Positions 9,724 to 17,699 of a stretch of DNA of 64,000 nt are shown here, piece after piece (within the stretch, counting starts at the first letter, position 1; every line of letters begins with the position of its first letter). Origin of the DNA: Pyxidicoccus caerfyrddinensis (lineage in GTDB: Bacteria > Myxococcota > Myxococcia > Myxococcales > Myxococcaceae). A program made the translations under genes and the position numbers. The notes beneath the pieces were generated by a model. That model had not been told where the DNA came from. It saw nothing but the letters and a program-made list of their open reading frames with translations, and searched no databases. Location: contig NZ_JAAIYA010000014.1 of assembly GCF_010894405.1 (NCBI RefSeq), forward strand, positions 241,812 through 305,811. Direction: 5' to 3'.

Positions 9724-10821
9724 TCACGGGCCCGGCTGCAGCAGGCCGCGCACCAGTGACTCCATCAGTTCCGGCGCGGTGCGGTGCTTCAGGTTGGGGG
9801 CGCCCTGTCCGCTCCACAGGGAGATGAGGTCCGTGCGCCCCGCCTTGACGACGGCGGGCCTCAGCTTCGACAGGAACCAGCCCTGGACGGGGAAGGGCAG
9901 CAGCTGCGCGGCGCGGGCGTTCATCTCGTCGCTCCAGCGGTTGCGCAGGCCGCGCGCCAGCCGCCCGGAGAAGGCCCGCGTCAGCACCGTGGCCTGTGAC
10001 TTGTCGCTGAACAGCGCGGCGCGGTGCTCGGGCGTGGCGCCGGACTCCTCGCACGCGAGGAACGCGGTACCAATCTGCCCGGCCTGCGCGCCCAGCGCGA
10101 GCACGGCGCGAACGCCGCGCGCGTCGCTGATGCCACCGGCGGCGATGACGGGCGCCTTCACGCGGTCCGCGACGAGCGGGGTGAGCGCAAGCGTCCCCAT
10201 CAGCGAGTCCTCCGCCCGCGCGAGGAACGATGGCCGGTGTCCGCCCGCCTCGAAGCCCGTGGCCACGATGAGGTCCACGCCCGCGTTGTCGAGCGCCTGC
10301 GCCTCCGCAATCGACGTCGCCGCGCCGACGGTGACGATGCCGCGCCTGCGGCACTCCGCGAGGATGGTGGCCGACGGCACGCCGAACACGAAGCTGAACA
10401 CCGGCGGCCGCGCCTCCAGCAGCGCGTCCACCTGGTCCTCGAAGCGCTGGCTGAAGCGCTCGGGCCGCTCGGGCTTGTCCACGCCCAGCTCGCGGTAGAA
10501 GGGCTCGAAGAGCGCGTAGGCGCGGTCGAACGCCTCCGGGCTCAGGTTCAGCCCGCCTGGATCATGGTCCGACACCCAGAGATTCACGGCGAAGGGCTGG
10601 GACGTCAGCGACCGCAGCTCCTGCGTCAGCCGGCCCAGCTCGTCCGGCGGCAGGGTGTACGCGCCGAAGGAGCCGAGCCCTCCCAGGTTGGACACCGTGG
10701 CCGCGAGCCGGGTGGTGGACAGTCCACCGCCGAACGGTCCCTGGACGATGGGGTACTTCACGCCCAGCCGGCGCACGGCCTCCTGCTCGCTGCCTGCCTT
10801 GCCGCTCCATGTCTCGCTCAT
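9724..10821 (-). CDS. Nitronate monooxygenase (FMN-dependent)
   Basis: 365 residues, start ATG at 10821 (MSETWSG). It belongs to the 2-nitropropane dioxygenase/nitronate monooxygenase TIM-barrel family: LGVKYPIVQGPFGGGLST at the N-terminus, SNLGGLGSFGAY, DLIVATGFEAGGHRP (the flavin-phosphate region with the family's His), VIAAGGISDARGV and AGQIGTAFLACEESGA. It oxidises alkyl nitronates such as propionate-3-nitronate to carbonyl compounds and nitrite using O2, or a related flavin reaction. It is divergent from an HxlR-type regulator, with operator-like half-sites between them, which suggests control by that regulator, perhaps in response to a reactive or nitro compound. Confidence 0.9.
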   Translation of the reverse strand: MSETWSGKAGSEQEAVRRLGVKYPIVQGPFGGGLSTTRLAATVSNLGGLGSFGAYTLPPDELGRLTQELRSLTSQPFAVNLWVSDHDPGGLNLSPEAFDRAYALFEPFYRELGVDKPERPERFSQRFEDQVDALLEARPPVFSFVFGVPSATILAECRRRGIVTVGAATSIAEAQALDNAGVDLIVATGFEAGGHRPSFLARAEDSLMGTLALTPLVADRVKAPVIAAGGISDARGVRAVLALGAQAGQIGTAFLACEESGATPEHRAALFSDKSQATVLTRAFSGRLARGLRNRWSDEMNARAAQLLPFPVQGWFLSKLRPAVVKAGRTDLISLWSGQGAPNLKHRTAPELMESLVRGLLQPGP

Positions 10822-10869
10822 GGGGCAAGGATAAGCGCCGCTGGTTTTCCGCGCGCCACGCGTAAGCAG

Positions 10870-10902
10870 GGTTACTTCACTTCGTGGTAACCGGACGGTT
10901 AC
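10870..10902. promoter_or_regulatory. Probable HxlR operator: three GGTTAC half-sites
   Basis: GGTTAC at 10870-10875, GTAACC at 10887-10892, and GGTTAC at 10897-10902. The first and second form one dyad, the second and third a tighter dyad with a four-base spacer. The cluster lies 13 bases upstream of the hxlR-like ATG and 49 bases from the nitronate monooxygenase start, so binding could repress both. Confidence 0.65.
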
Positions 10903-10914
10903 TGGAGGACGCCC

Positions 10915-11259
10915 ATGTCGTTGCCAAGGCGAAAGAGCAGGGCTCCCGCTCCGCCGCCCCCCTGTGCGCTGACGGAGTGCATGTCCCTCATCGGCGGCGC
11001 GTGGACGCCCAACGTCATCTGGCACCTGAGCGCCGGTCCGCGCCGCTTCAGCGAGCTGCGGGCGGACATGCCTCGCATCTCCGCCAAGGTCCTCAGCGCC
11101 CGCCTGAGGACCCTGGAGCAGCGCGGCGTCATCCGCCGCCGGGCCCTGCCCACCTCTCCGCCGTCGGTGGAGTACTCGCTGACGGAGCTGGGTGCGGAGC
11201 TGCTCCCGGCCATCCGCGCCATCGTCGACGTCGGCGCGAGGCTGAAGCAGCTCCGTTGA
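10915..11259 (+). CDS. HxlR-family transcriptional regulator
   Basis: 114 residues; ATG at 10915 with GGAGG at 10904-10908. A winged-helix protein: CALTECMSLIGGAWTPNVIWHLSAGPRRFSELRADMPRISAKVLSARLRTLEQRGVI carries the family's typical start (C..t..liGGKW...IL..L..G..RF.eL....p.is.k.Lt.rLr.Le..G.i). Such proteins act as dimers at inverted repeats and often sense reactive electrophiles, sometimes through the N-terminal Cys that is present here. It is divergent from the nitronate monooxygenase and is likely its regulator and self-regulated through the GGTTAC/GTAACC sites. The stop codon lies in an 11-base tandem repeat. Confidence 0.92.
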   Translation: MSLPRRKSRAPAPPPPCALTECMSLIGGAWTPNVIWHLSAGPRRFSELRADMPRISAKVLSARLRTLEQRGVIRRRALPTSPPSVEYSLTELGAELLPAIRAIVDVGARLKQLR

Positions 11260-11292
11260 AGCTCCGTTGAAGCTCCGTTGAAGCTCCGGTGA
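11250..11292. repeat. 11-base tandem repeat over the hxlR stop codon
   Basis: GCTCCGTTGAA three times in a row, then GCTCCGGTGA. The first copy contains the stop TGA of the HxlR gene. Probably recent slippage; because the unit is not a multiple of three, copy-number changes would leave the protein end unaltered. Confidence 0.8.
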
Positions 11293-11296
11293 CGCG

Positions 11297-11629
11297 CTAC
11301 TGCTTCCAGCGCTTGCTCGTCTGATACACGTCCACCAGCGGGGAGATGAGCGTCACCCGCGGGCGCCAGGAGGAGCCGTCCTCACCCTCCTGCAAGGATT
11401 TCAGGGAAAGAATTTCCGACATACAGGCCAGCGGGGAGTGCTCCCACACCTGCCGGAGGTCCTCGGTCGTCACATTGCCGAGCAGCTCCCCGCGCGTCTC
11501 GTCCACGACGGGAATCCGCTCCAGCCCGTAGCGCTTCATCACCGCGAGCGCCCGCACCACGGTGTCATTCGGGAACAGAGTCACTGCCTTCGCCACCAAC
11601 GCACTGCGAACTTCGGACTGCGCCGCCAT
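11297..11629 (-). CDS. Small CBS-domain protein
   Basis: 110 residues from ATG 11629, chosen because GAGGTGG lies just upstream; longer starts at 11668 or 11689 have no such site. One recognisable CBS motif: AVTLFPNDTVVRALAVMKRYGLERIPVVDETRGELLGNVTTEDLRQV. CBS domains bind adenosyl nucleotides, usually as pairs, so this single copy probably dimerises. The C-terminal 40 residues (SLQEGEDGSSWRPRV ... SKRWKQ) could be a degenerate second half. It lies 68 bases after the double cyclic-nucleotide-binding gene on the same strand and may be co-transcribed with it. Regulatory role inferred; no partner visible. Confidence 0.85.
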   Translation of the reverse strand: MAAQSEVRSALVAKAVTLFPNDTVVRALAVMKRYGLERIPVVDETRGELLGNVTTEDLRQVWEHSPLACMSEILSLKSLQEGEDGSSWRPRVTLISPLVDVYQTSKRWKQ

Positions 11630-11697
11630 CGCCCACCTCGCCAACCCATGCTGCCCGGCGGGGGACATAGCAAACGGGCTGCCAACCACCGGGCGTC

Positions 11698-12591
11698 TCA
11701 GGAGTCCTTGTCTTCGGGTGCGCGGGACGGCTCGGCCATCACCTGCACCGTCTGCTTCAGGCGCTCCAGCCCCAGCCGCACCAGGGCGCCGCGCAGGTTG
11801 GGCTGGGTCATGATGGTCTTCTCGAAGACCTCTCGCTCCAGCTTCAGCAGCGTGCAGGTGGTGAGCGTGCGCACGGTGGCGGTGGCCAGGCGGCTGCGCA
11901 GGAGGGAAATCTCCCCGAAGAGGGCGCCCTCCTCCAGGCGGGGGTAGGCCGTCTGGGTGCCGTCATCGTGGGTGTGGAACACCTCACACTGGCCACGCAG
12001 TAACAGATACAGCGCATCCCCGGGCTTGCCCCGGGTGAGCAGGGTTTCACCCGCCTGCACCGTGACGGGGACGAAGGCGTGGCCGAGTTGTTTCTGTAAC
12101 TCGGGTGACAGTGTGGCGAGCAGCGGATTGACGCGCATGGCCTCCGCCATGAAGCGCTCGCGGGCGGTGCGCTCCACCTTGTCGCCCTCCACGCCGTAGT
12201 CCGCCCAGGCCGCTCGGTCGCCCGTCTGGGACAGCTCGAGGACGACGGCGTCCTCCAGGGCCACGACGCTCGCGGTGCGCGGGGTGCCGGTGAGCAGCGC
12301 CAGCTCGCCGAAGAACTCGCCGGCGCCGAGCTGCTCGACGATGCGGGGCTGTTGGCCCTCCGCCTCGCGGGCCACGGCGACGCGGCCCTCCAGGACGACG
12401 AACATGGAGGTGCCGGAGTCTCCCTCCTTCACCACCACCTCGCCCGCCTGGAGGAAGCGGGTGACCACCGGCGTGGAGGACTCCGCCGCGCCCGGAGTGC
12501 CGGGCTGCGCGGGCGCGGCCCCGGCGCCGGTGGACGACGAGGGGCCAGCGGAGTCGGAGAACAGGGACCGGAGACGCTCCAGCAGGGACAT
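11698..12591 (-). CDS. Protein with two cyclic-nucleotide-binding domains
   Basis: 297 residues from ATG 12591 (MSLLERLRSLF); an ATG at 12624 is possible. After a Ser/Ala/Pro linker (15-45) come two CAP-effector-type beta-roll domains. First: FLQAGEVVVKEGDSGTSMFVVLEGRVAV ... GAGEFFGELALLTGTPRTASVVA, with the FGELAL.. R(T)A phosphate-binding cassette. Second: VQAGETLLTRGKPGDALYLLLRGQCEVF ... LEEGALFGEISLLRSRLATATV, where the cassette FGEISLL..RLATA is a looser match. There is no DNA-binding helix-turn-helix and no catalytic domain, so it is a stand-alone sensor likely to bind cAMP or cGMP and act on partner proteins. An adenylate cyclase with CHASE2 sensor is encoded at 46.7-49.2 kb, but a link is only speculative. 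Confidence 0.9.
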   Translation of the reverse strand: MSLLERLRSLFSDSAGPSSSTGAGAAPAQPGTPGAAESSTPVVTRFLQAGEVVVKEGDSGTSMFVVLEGRVAVAREAEGQQPRIVEQLGAGEFFGELALLTGTPRTASVVALEDAVVLELSQTGDRAAWADYGVEGDKVERTARERFMAEAMRVNPLLATLSPELQKQLGHAFVPVTVQAGETLLTRGKPGDALYLLLRGQCEVFHTHDDGTQTAYPRLEEGALFGEISLLRSRLATATVRTLTTCTLLKLEREVFEKTIMTQPNLRGALVRLGLERLKQTVQVMAEPSRAPEDKDS

Positions 12592-12681
12592 GACGATGAC
12601 TTCCAGGCGAAGAGGCGGCGCCATCCTACAAGCGCCGCGTGGTGCGCGGGGAGCGTCGGGCTCTCCCGCGCACTCCGGGTG

Positions 12682-12951
12682 TTACGTCTCGGAAGGAGGA
12701 GTGCTGGGGGTGCTGGGCGTGCCGCGGTCGGCCTCCTTGGAGCCGACGACGGTGAGGTTCATTCCAATCTGGACCGAGACGGGCTTGCCATCGACGGTGA
12801 CGAGCGTCTTGCCGTTGATGTACCAGCCGAACGAGCCGGTGGAGAACGACTTCACCTCGGCGAGCATCTCCTGGCCGTTGATGACGACCTTCAGCGGCTC
12901 GGCCTTTTCGAGGAACTGCGACAGGGTCACGGGGCACGGGGACTTGGCCAT
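12682..12951 (-). CDS. Small conserved protein, function unknown
   Basis: 89 residues, ATG 12951. The middle reads as a compact beta fold: LKVVINGQEMLAEVKSFSTGSFGWYINGKTLVTVDGKPVSVQIGMNLTVVGS, followed by a Ser/Thr/Pro tail. No signal peptide and only one Cys (C6). Its codon use matches the neighbours and the start is followed by well-behaved coding sequence, so it is a real gene. I do not recognise a family with certainty. It is 90 bases upstream of the cyclic-nucleotide-binding gene on the same strand. Confidence 0.8.
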   Translation of the reverse strand: MAKSPCPVTLSQFLEKAEPLKVVINGQEMLAEVKSFSTGSFGWYINGKTLVTVDGKPVSVQIGMNLTVVGSKEADRGTPSTPSTPPSET

Positions 12952-13092
12952 GCGGGAACCCTATCACCGGGACTCGGAGATGGGATTGTGACGCTCGGGC
13001 CTGTGTTGGAGACAGGCCGCACGCGTCGTGCTTGACGGGCCCACGCGGCCCGTCCACCTTGGGCATCCCCCTTCACCGAGGAGAACACCGCC

Positions 13093-14790
13093 GTGAAGAA
13101 GCTCGTCAACGCGCCCCGCGCCGTGGTGCGGGAGATGCTCGAAGGACTGGTCGCGCTCGCTCCGGGACAGGCCCTGCTGGAGGGGGAGACGGTGGTGGTG
13201 CGCGCGGACACGCCGCCGGATGTGCGCCAGCGCAAGGTGGCCGTCATCTCCGGCGGTGGCAGCGGGCACGAGCCGGCGCACGCGGGCTACGTGGGCGCGG
13301 GCATGCTGGACGCGGCGGTGGCGGGGGACGTGTTCACCTCGCCGAGCACGGACGCGGTGCTGGCCGCCATCCGCGCGGTGTCCGGTCCGGCGGGCGCGCT
13401 CCTGGTGGTGAAGAACTACACGGGGGACCGGCTGAACTTCGGGCTCGCCGCGGAGCTGGCGCGCGCGGAGGGGATTCCCGTGGAGACGGTGGTGGTGGCT
13501 GACGACGTGGCCCTGCACGACACGGTGGAGCCCGCGCGGCGCCGGGGCATTGCCGGGACGGTGCTGGTGCACAAGCTCGCGGGAGCGGCCGCCGCGTCGG
13601 GCGCGTCGCTGGCGGAGGTGGCGCGGGAGGCCGTGGCCGCCGCGGCGGAGCTGGGCACCATGGGCGTGGCGCTGGGGCCGTGCACGGTGCCGGCGGCGGG
13701 GCGGCCCGGCTTCACGCTGGGCGAGGATGAGCTGGAGCTGGGCCTGGGCATCCACGGGGAGCAGGGCGTACGGCGCGTGCCGATGCAGCCGGCGGATGCG
13801 CTGGTGGACACGCTGCTGACCACGATTCTGGAGGACCGGCGCATCTCCTCCGGTGACAGGGTGGCGCTGCTGGTGAACGGGCTGGGAGGCACGCCGCCCA
13901 TGGAGCTGGCCATCGTCGCGAGGCGGGCGCTGGCGGTGCTGCGCGAGGCGGGCGTGCGCGTGGAGCGGGCGTGGAGCGGGACGTTCCTCTCCGCGCTGGA
14001 GATGCCGGGGTGCTCGCTGTCGCTGTTGAAGGTGGACGATGCGCGGCTGGCGCGGCTGGACAGCGCGACGACGGCGCCGGCCTGGCCGGGGGCGGGGAGT
14101 GTGGCGCCGGTGCGTGAGCCCCGGCACGTGTCGCCCGAGCGGGAGACGCCGGTGGACGTTGGCGAGCGGCAGCCGGGGATGGAGCGCTTCCAGAAGGCGG
14201 CGCTGGCGGTGGCGGATGCATTCGACGCGGCGGAGTCCCGGCTGACGGCGCTGGACAGCGCGGCGGGGGATGGTGATTTGGGGCTCAGCCTCGCGCGCGG
14301 TGCGGCGGCGATTCGCGCGCTGCCGGAGTCGTCATGGACGAGTCCCACGCGGGCGCTGAATGCGATTGGCAATGCACTGCGCCGCAGCATCGGCGGCAGC
14401 TCGGGGCCGTTCTATGCCACCGCGCTGCTGCGCGCCGCGCGTCACCTGGTGGACCGGGCGCCGGACGCCACCGCATGGGCCGAGGCGTTCGGTGTCGCGG
14501 TGGATGCGGTGTCGGAGCTGGGCGGCGCGCGTCCTGGAGACCGCACCATGCTGGATGCGCTGCGGCCGGCGGCGGACACCTTCGCGCAGGAGTTGAAGGC
14601 GGGCCGCTCCACCGCTGACGCCTGGGCTGCCTGTGTCCGCGAGGCCGAGCAGGGCGCGGAGGCCACGACGCGCATGCAGCCACGCCTGGGCCGTGCGAGC
14701 TACCTGGGCGACCGTGCGCTCGGCGTGCCCGATGCTGGCGCGGCGGCGGTGGTCGTCTGGCTGAAGGCGCTCACCGCGTTCATCGGGTGA
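13093..14790 (+). CDS. Dihydroxyacetone kinase, DhaK-DhaL fusion
   Basis: 565 residues from a GTG at 13093, preceded by GAGGAG. The DhaK half (1-330) has GGGSGHEP (54-61), GDVFTSPST, KNYTGDRLNF and GIHGEQG, whose His221 corresponds to the histidine that covalently binds dihydroxyacetone as a hemiaminal. The DhaL half (about 365-565) has AAGDGDLG (aspartates near 393 and 395 that bind Mg-ATP), GGSSGPFYATALL and RPGDRTMLDAL. Both halves on one chain mean ATP is the phosphate donor, as in Citrobacter and eukaryotic enzymes, not PEP via DhaM. Product: dihydroxyacetone phosphate for glycolysis. It stands alone with no glycerol dehydrogenase nearby. Confidence 0.95.
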   Translation: MKKLVNAPRAVVREMLEGLVALAPGQALLEGETVVVRADTPPDVRQRKVAVISGGGSGHEPAHAGYVGAGMLDAAVAGDVFTSPSTDAVLAAIRAVSGPAGALLVVKNYTGDRLNFGLAAELARAEGIPVETVVVADDVALHDTVEPARRRGIAGTVLVHKLAGAAAASGASLAEVAREAVAAAAELGTMGVALGPCTVPAAGRPGFTLGEDELELGLGIHGEQGVRRVPMQPADALVDTLLTTILEDRRISSGDRVALLVNGLGGTPPMELAIVARRALAVLREAGVRVERAWSGTFLSALEMPGCSLSLLKVDDARLARLDSATTAPAWPGAGSVAPVREPRHVSPERETPVDVGERQPGMERFQKAALAVADAFDAAESRLTALDSAAGDGDLGLSLARGAAAIRALPESSWTSPTRALNAIGNALRRSIGGSSGPFYATALLRAARHLVDRAPDATAWAEAFGVAVDAVSELGGARPGDRTMLDALRPAADTFAQELKAGRSTADAWAACVREAEQGAEATTRMQPRLGRASYLGDRALGVPDAGAAAVVVWLKALTAFIG

Positions 14791-14951
14791 GCGGCGGCTA
14801 ATACTACCTGGTCATTTGGCAGCATGGAGCTTGGGTGCCAGGGACGCAGGGGATTTCTCTCACAAGCGCTTCTCGCCCGTCAGCGCGGTCGATGTGACGG
14901 CGCATTTCTAGGGTGCGCCGAAGCGACGTGTCCGGGCTACACCACCACGTT

Positions 14952-16184
14952 ATGGAGAAACCAAAATACCCAAGGGAGCACCTCCACGCTGCCCTGGCAG
15001 CCTCTGTGCCCGAATGGCTCGAGCTCGCCGACCTTCTTGAGGACCTCGGCGAGCTAGTGGACCAGGTCTTCTTCGCGAGTCTCGCGACGGAGGAGGGCGA
15101 GAACCTCCGCTTTCATGTGGTCGTCGCAGGCAAGAAGAAGTTGGAGGAAGTGACGGACACGGAGTGGCCTGCCGCCATCCCGGAGGAGCAGGAGCAGGAG
15201 CTGGCCTGGACGGTCATGCGGATCGAGCCGCACCGGGTCGACCCCAAGGCCCTCGTGAAACTCGCAGGGGCTACGGAGTTCGGGCGCACGGCCTTGGTGC
15301 TCGACCAGCGCGACGAAGATGGCCAGCTCTGGATCTTCGGAGTTGCACGACGCAATCCTCGAACAAATGGCGGCAGGGTGCTCGTCGTCTCCACATCGGC
15401 ACCGGGTGCGGTGTCCGTCTACTTCGAGGGGCGACGCATCATGCGCTACGAGCGTGGACTGCTCGTGCCGCCCGTGGTGGACGTCTTCTCGGAGTCTGGG
15501 GTAGTGACCCGCGCAATCCGCAGCTCAATTCCAGAGTTTCTGGCGCGGATGAAGAACTACCTCTTCTCGCCTCACAACGTTGGGGAGCGCGTCTTCTCGC
15601 GCTTGGTGCGGGGGATGCGGGCGACAGGACATGGCTGTTCTGTGCTCGTTCTGCCTGCGGTTCCCGAGGGCGAGGCGGCACCGAAGCCGAAGTACCGACT
15701 GCTGCGAGCGGACGTGCTGGCCGCACAAGCCCAAGCGTACGTCGACGTCCACACTGAGAGGATCAAGGCGCAGTGGGGGGCGGAGAACCTGGACGAGTTT
15801 CCGTTCGAACGGTGGAAGCAGCAAGAGGACGTCGCCGAAGCAAACCTCGAGGCGGCAGTGGACGACATTGCGCGGCTCACAGCCCCGGATGGTGCGCTAC
15901 TGATGGGGCCTGAGTTCGCCGTCCTCGGAGCTGGCTACATGGTGACGGGCACCGGAACAGGAAAGGTGCTGGACATCTTTGAAGCCTTCGACGCCGAGGG
16001 CGAACGCGTCAGCGAGAAGCCGTATGCACTCGAACAACATGGGGCGCGGCACAAGGCTGCAGCCACTTTCGTTTCCCAGAGTGGTGGGTTCGCGTTTGTC
16101 GCCTCCGAGGATGGGCCGCTGAAGGTCCTCGTACGCCACGAGGAGCGCATCCTCCTTTGGCGCGTGGAGCTTCCTGAGTACTGA
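14952..16184 (+). CDS. DisA/DACNV-like nucleotide-sensor or cyclase protein
   Basis: 410 residues from ATG 14952 (a GTG at 14913 is the alternative; neither has a good ribosome site). The C-terminal part resembles the diadenylate cyclase (DAC/DisA_N) fold: APDGALLMGPEFAVLGAGYMV with the DGA motif at 313-315, then HGARHKAAATFVSQSGGFAFVASEDGPLKV, where RHK (366-368) stands at the place of the catalytic RHR. The N-terminal half (YPREHLHAALAA ... VYFEGRRIMRYERGLLVPP) looks like the probable-sensor family called DACNV, which has been described in predicted anti-phage and conflict systems. It may therefore make or sense a nucleotide second messenger. No effector gene is adjacent. Base composition is lower than neighbours: 39 of 60 G/C in 15721-15780 against 51 of 60 in 13621-13680, suggesting transfer. 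Confidence 0.7.
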   Translation: MEKPKYPREHLHAALAASVPEWLELADLLEDLGELVDQVFFASLATEEGENLRFHVVVAGKKKLEEVTDTEWPAAIPEEQEQELAWTVMRIEPHRVDPKALVKLAGATEFGRTALVLDQRDEDGQLWIFGVARRNPRTNGGRVLVVSTSAPGAVSVYFEGRRIMRYERGLLVPPVVDVFSESGVVTRAIRSSIPEFLARMKNYLFSPHNVGERVFSRLVRGMRATGHGCSVLVLPAVPEGEAAPKPKYRLLRADVLAAQAQAYVDVHTERIKAQWGAENLDEFPFERWKQQEDVAEANLEAAVDDIARLTAPDGALLMGPEFAVLGAGYMVTGTGTGKVLDIFEAFDAEGERVSEKPYALEQHGARHKAAATFVSQSGGFAFVASEDGPLKVLVRHEERILLWRVELPEY

Positions 16185-16243
16185 GGTCGTCCGCCTGCGC
16201 GTCTTCGGGTGAAGCGCTGGCGAGATGCAGGAGCAGAGCCGCT

Positions 16244-16274
16244 GTACGACCCGGGACACGTGACCAGGTCGTAC
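16244..16274. terminator. Dyad GTACGACC-N15-GGTCGTAC
   Basis: Eight-pair perfect inverted repeat 60 bases after the DACNV-like gene, abutting inverted repeat A. The spacer contains CACGTG near its centre. It may end transcription of the upstream gene or be a protein site; no T-run follows. Confidence 0.4.
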
Positions 16275-16308
16275 TAAGCCACTCGGGGTAAGTCCTGTCA
16301 GAGGGTCG
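16275..16308 (+). repeat. Inverted repeat A (IS630-like end)
   Basis: Starts TAAGCCACTCGGGGTAAG and continues to GTCG at 16308. It matches the reverse complement of repeat D with two substitutions and one extra G. The leading TA fits the target duplication of IS630/Tc1-type elements. Confidence 0.65.
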
Positions 16309-16450
16309 TGCGGAGTGAGAGTGGCTGGAGCCGTCCCGTACGCTGCATGCACTTCCGGGATGTCAGGCGTTGTTCGGCTGGGACCGGGCTGAGCCTGACC
16401 ATACGAAGTCGTGTATTGTCAGCGCTCCACGCAGCTCTGGAGAAAGCAAC

Positions 16451-16705
16451 ATGCGACGTCTCGTGTGTGCTGTGACGCTCTCAATTGGAATGCTGATGGG
16501 CTGTGGTGGCCCCGCCGACGTGAACACGCCGGACACGGTCGACTCGGTGGAGCAGGGGCTGGCCTGCCAGTACCCGGACATGCTCTGCCCCTCGCGCTAC
16601 GCCTGTGTCGGTGGTCTGTGCCGCAAGGAGTGTCCGGAGACGGAAGTCTGCTGGAACGGCGCCGCGTGCCGCATCTACGCGGACGGCACGCCGTACTGCT
16701 TCTAA
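16451..16705 (+). CDS. Small Cys-rich lipoprotein
   Basis: 84 residues from ATG 16451, preceded by GGAGAAAG. Signal peptide MRRLVCAVTLSIGMLMGC with lipobox LMGC (Cys18). The mature part has eight further cysteines in a compact pattern (LACQYPDMLCPSRYACVGGLCRKECPETEVC ... ACRIYADGTPYCF), suggesting a disulphide-knotted domain of the EB/WAP-like sort common in myxobacterial surface lipoproteins. The stop codon TAA is the first three bases of repeat B, so the insertion may have created the end of this protein; a longer ancestral form is possible. It lies between repeats A and B. Function unknown. Confidence 0.8.
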   Translation: MRRLVCAVTLSIGMLMGCGGPADVNTPDTVDSVEQGLACQYPDMLCPSRYACVGGLCRKECPETEVCWNGAACRIYADGTPYCF

Positions 16706-16731
16706 GCCACCCGGGGTAAATCCTTGCCTAC
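16703..16731 (+). repeat. Inverted repeat B (IS630-like end)
   Basis: Begins TAAGCCACCCGGGGTAAA and ends TTGCCTAC. Matches the reverse complement of repeat C at 27 of 29 positions. Its TAA is the stop codon of the small lipoprotein. Confidence 0.7.
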
Positions 16732-17013
16732 CTCAGGAGGTTGGCAGAGGACGTGAGCCGTCTGAAGTCACCTGGGTGGCGCATTCAAGATGCGGATGAG
16801 CCCTGCCGAGCCTGGGAGGGCCTGCGCGAGGGAGCCCCCAACGCGGCTAGCGGCTGCCGCCGTCACGCGCTCCGTCGCGACCTGCCCTTATGACAATGAC
16901 ACTTCGTGCGAAGCCATGCCGCCGACGGTAGGAGCGCGCGTGGTATCGGGCCACCACCGGAGGCCTCTGCCCCTGTTGCAAGCGCCTGGCAGCCGTGGCC
17001 CGCTGGGCGAACA

Positions 17014-17117
17014 GGAGCGGAAGGAATGCTCATTCCGCGGGACTGCCGCCTGGGGAGGCAGTCTCGGGTGCGGACGGGAGCGGAAGGAACGCTCATTCCG
17101 CGGGACTGCCGCCCTGG
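17014..17117. repeat. Direct repeat of about 40 bases, period 63, each with a palindrome
   Basis: Copies at 17014-17053 and 17077-17117 begin GGAGCGGAAGGAA and run through CTCATTCCGCGGGACTGCC. Each contains an imperfect palindrome related to the 26-base palindrome at 5164-5189. Confidence 0.75.
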
Positions 17118-17405
17118 CCGGGCGAGGACGGCAGGGGCGAGGTGCAGTGGGGGGTCCATCGGGAAAGGGCTGGCTGGGCACTTGGGGCGCCCCTCCTGGG
17201 GCTGGCGCCCAACACCTGCGCGGGACCCGTCACGTCATGCCCGGCGCCGTTCAACAGGACGAAGCGGCACGCAGCCGTACCGCACCCTTGCCAGTTCTGC
17301 GCGCCAGCGGATGAGGGTGCGGACACGGATGGGCCGTCAGTTTGAAGGGTTCCCGTTCCGGACCCTCCTCCGCGCCTCATGCCCGACAGCGGGGATGTTA
17401 CCGAC

Positions 17406-17434
17406 GTAGGCAAGGATTTTCCCCGGATGGCTTA
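17406..17434 (-). repeat. Inverted repeat C (IS630-like end)
   Basis: On the minus strand it reads TAAGCCATCCGGGGAAAA then TCCTTGCCTAC, partner of repeat B. The span between the TA dinucleotides of B and C is 728 bases. Confidence 0.7.
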
Positions 17435-17536
17435 GCCGTTGCCGCGCCGCCGGGGCGCGTTCACGCGCGTCCTGGCGGCCGTGGCCCCTGCGCCCCAACT
17501 GCCCACCGACGTGCACATCGTCACGGCCCCGGTGTT

Positions 17537-17666
17537 CCCCCTGAACGCTCCACAGCACGACCGCGGCGCGCATGGCTACCGCGCCGCGTACTTCGTAGCG
17601 CAGCACCTGCCGAAGCTGCTTGCGCTCGGAAGGGGGCAGGCAGAGACCTCTCCGCCCGGAAGCCAC
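17537..17666 (-). pseudogene. Possible IS630 transposase N-terminal fragment
   Basis: From a GTG at 17666 the minus strand reads a segment with LPPSERKQLRQVL, then MRAAVVLWSVQGEHRGRD. This looks like the first helices of IS630-type transposases (ELSPEERxxLxxxL ... RARIVLLxAEG). Protein-like sequence fades after about 43 codons and the frame runs into repeat C without a DDE domain. It lies just inside repeat D, where a transposase start would be expected. The assignment rests on a short, weak match. Confidence 0.35.
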
Positions 17667-17699
17667 ATCGCCGCTCCTTGTGCTGAACGGGCGGTGATG

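Noticed and set aside
17014..17117. CRISPR-like array
   Set aside because: Only two copies of a 40-base direct repeat, with no regular spacer series and no cas genes.
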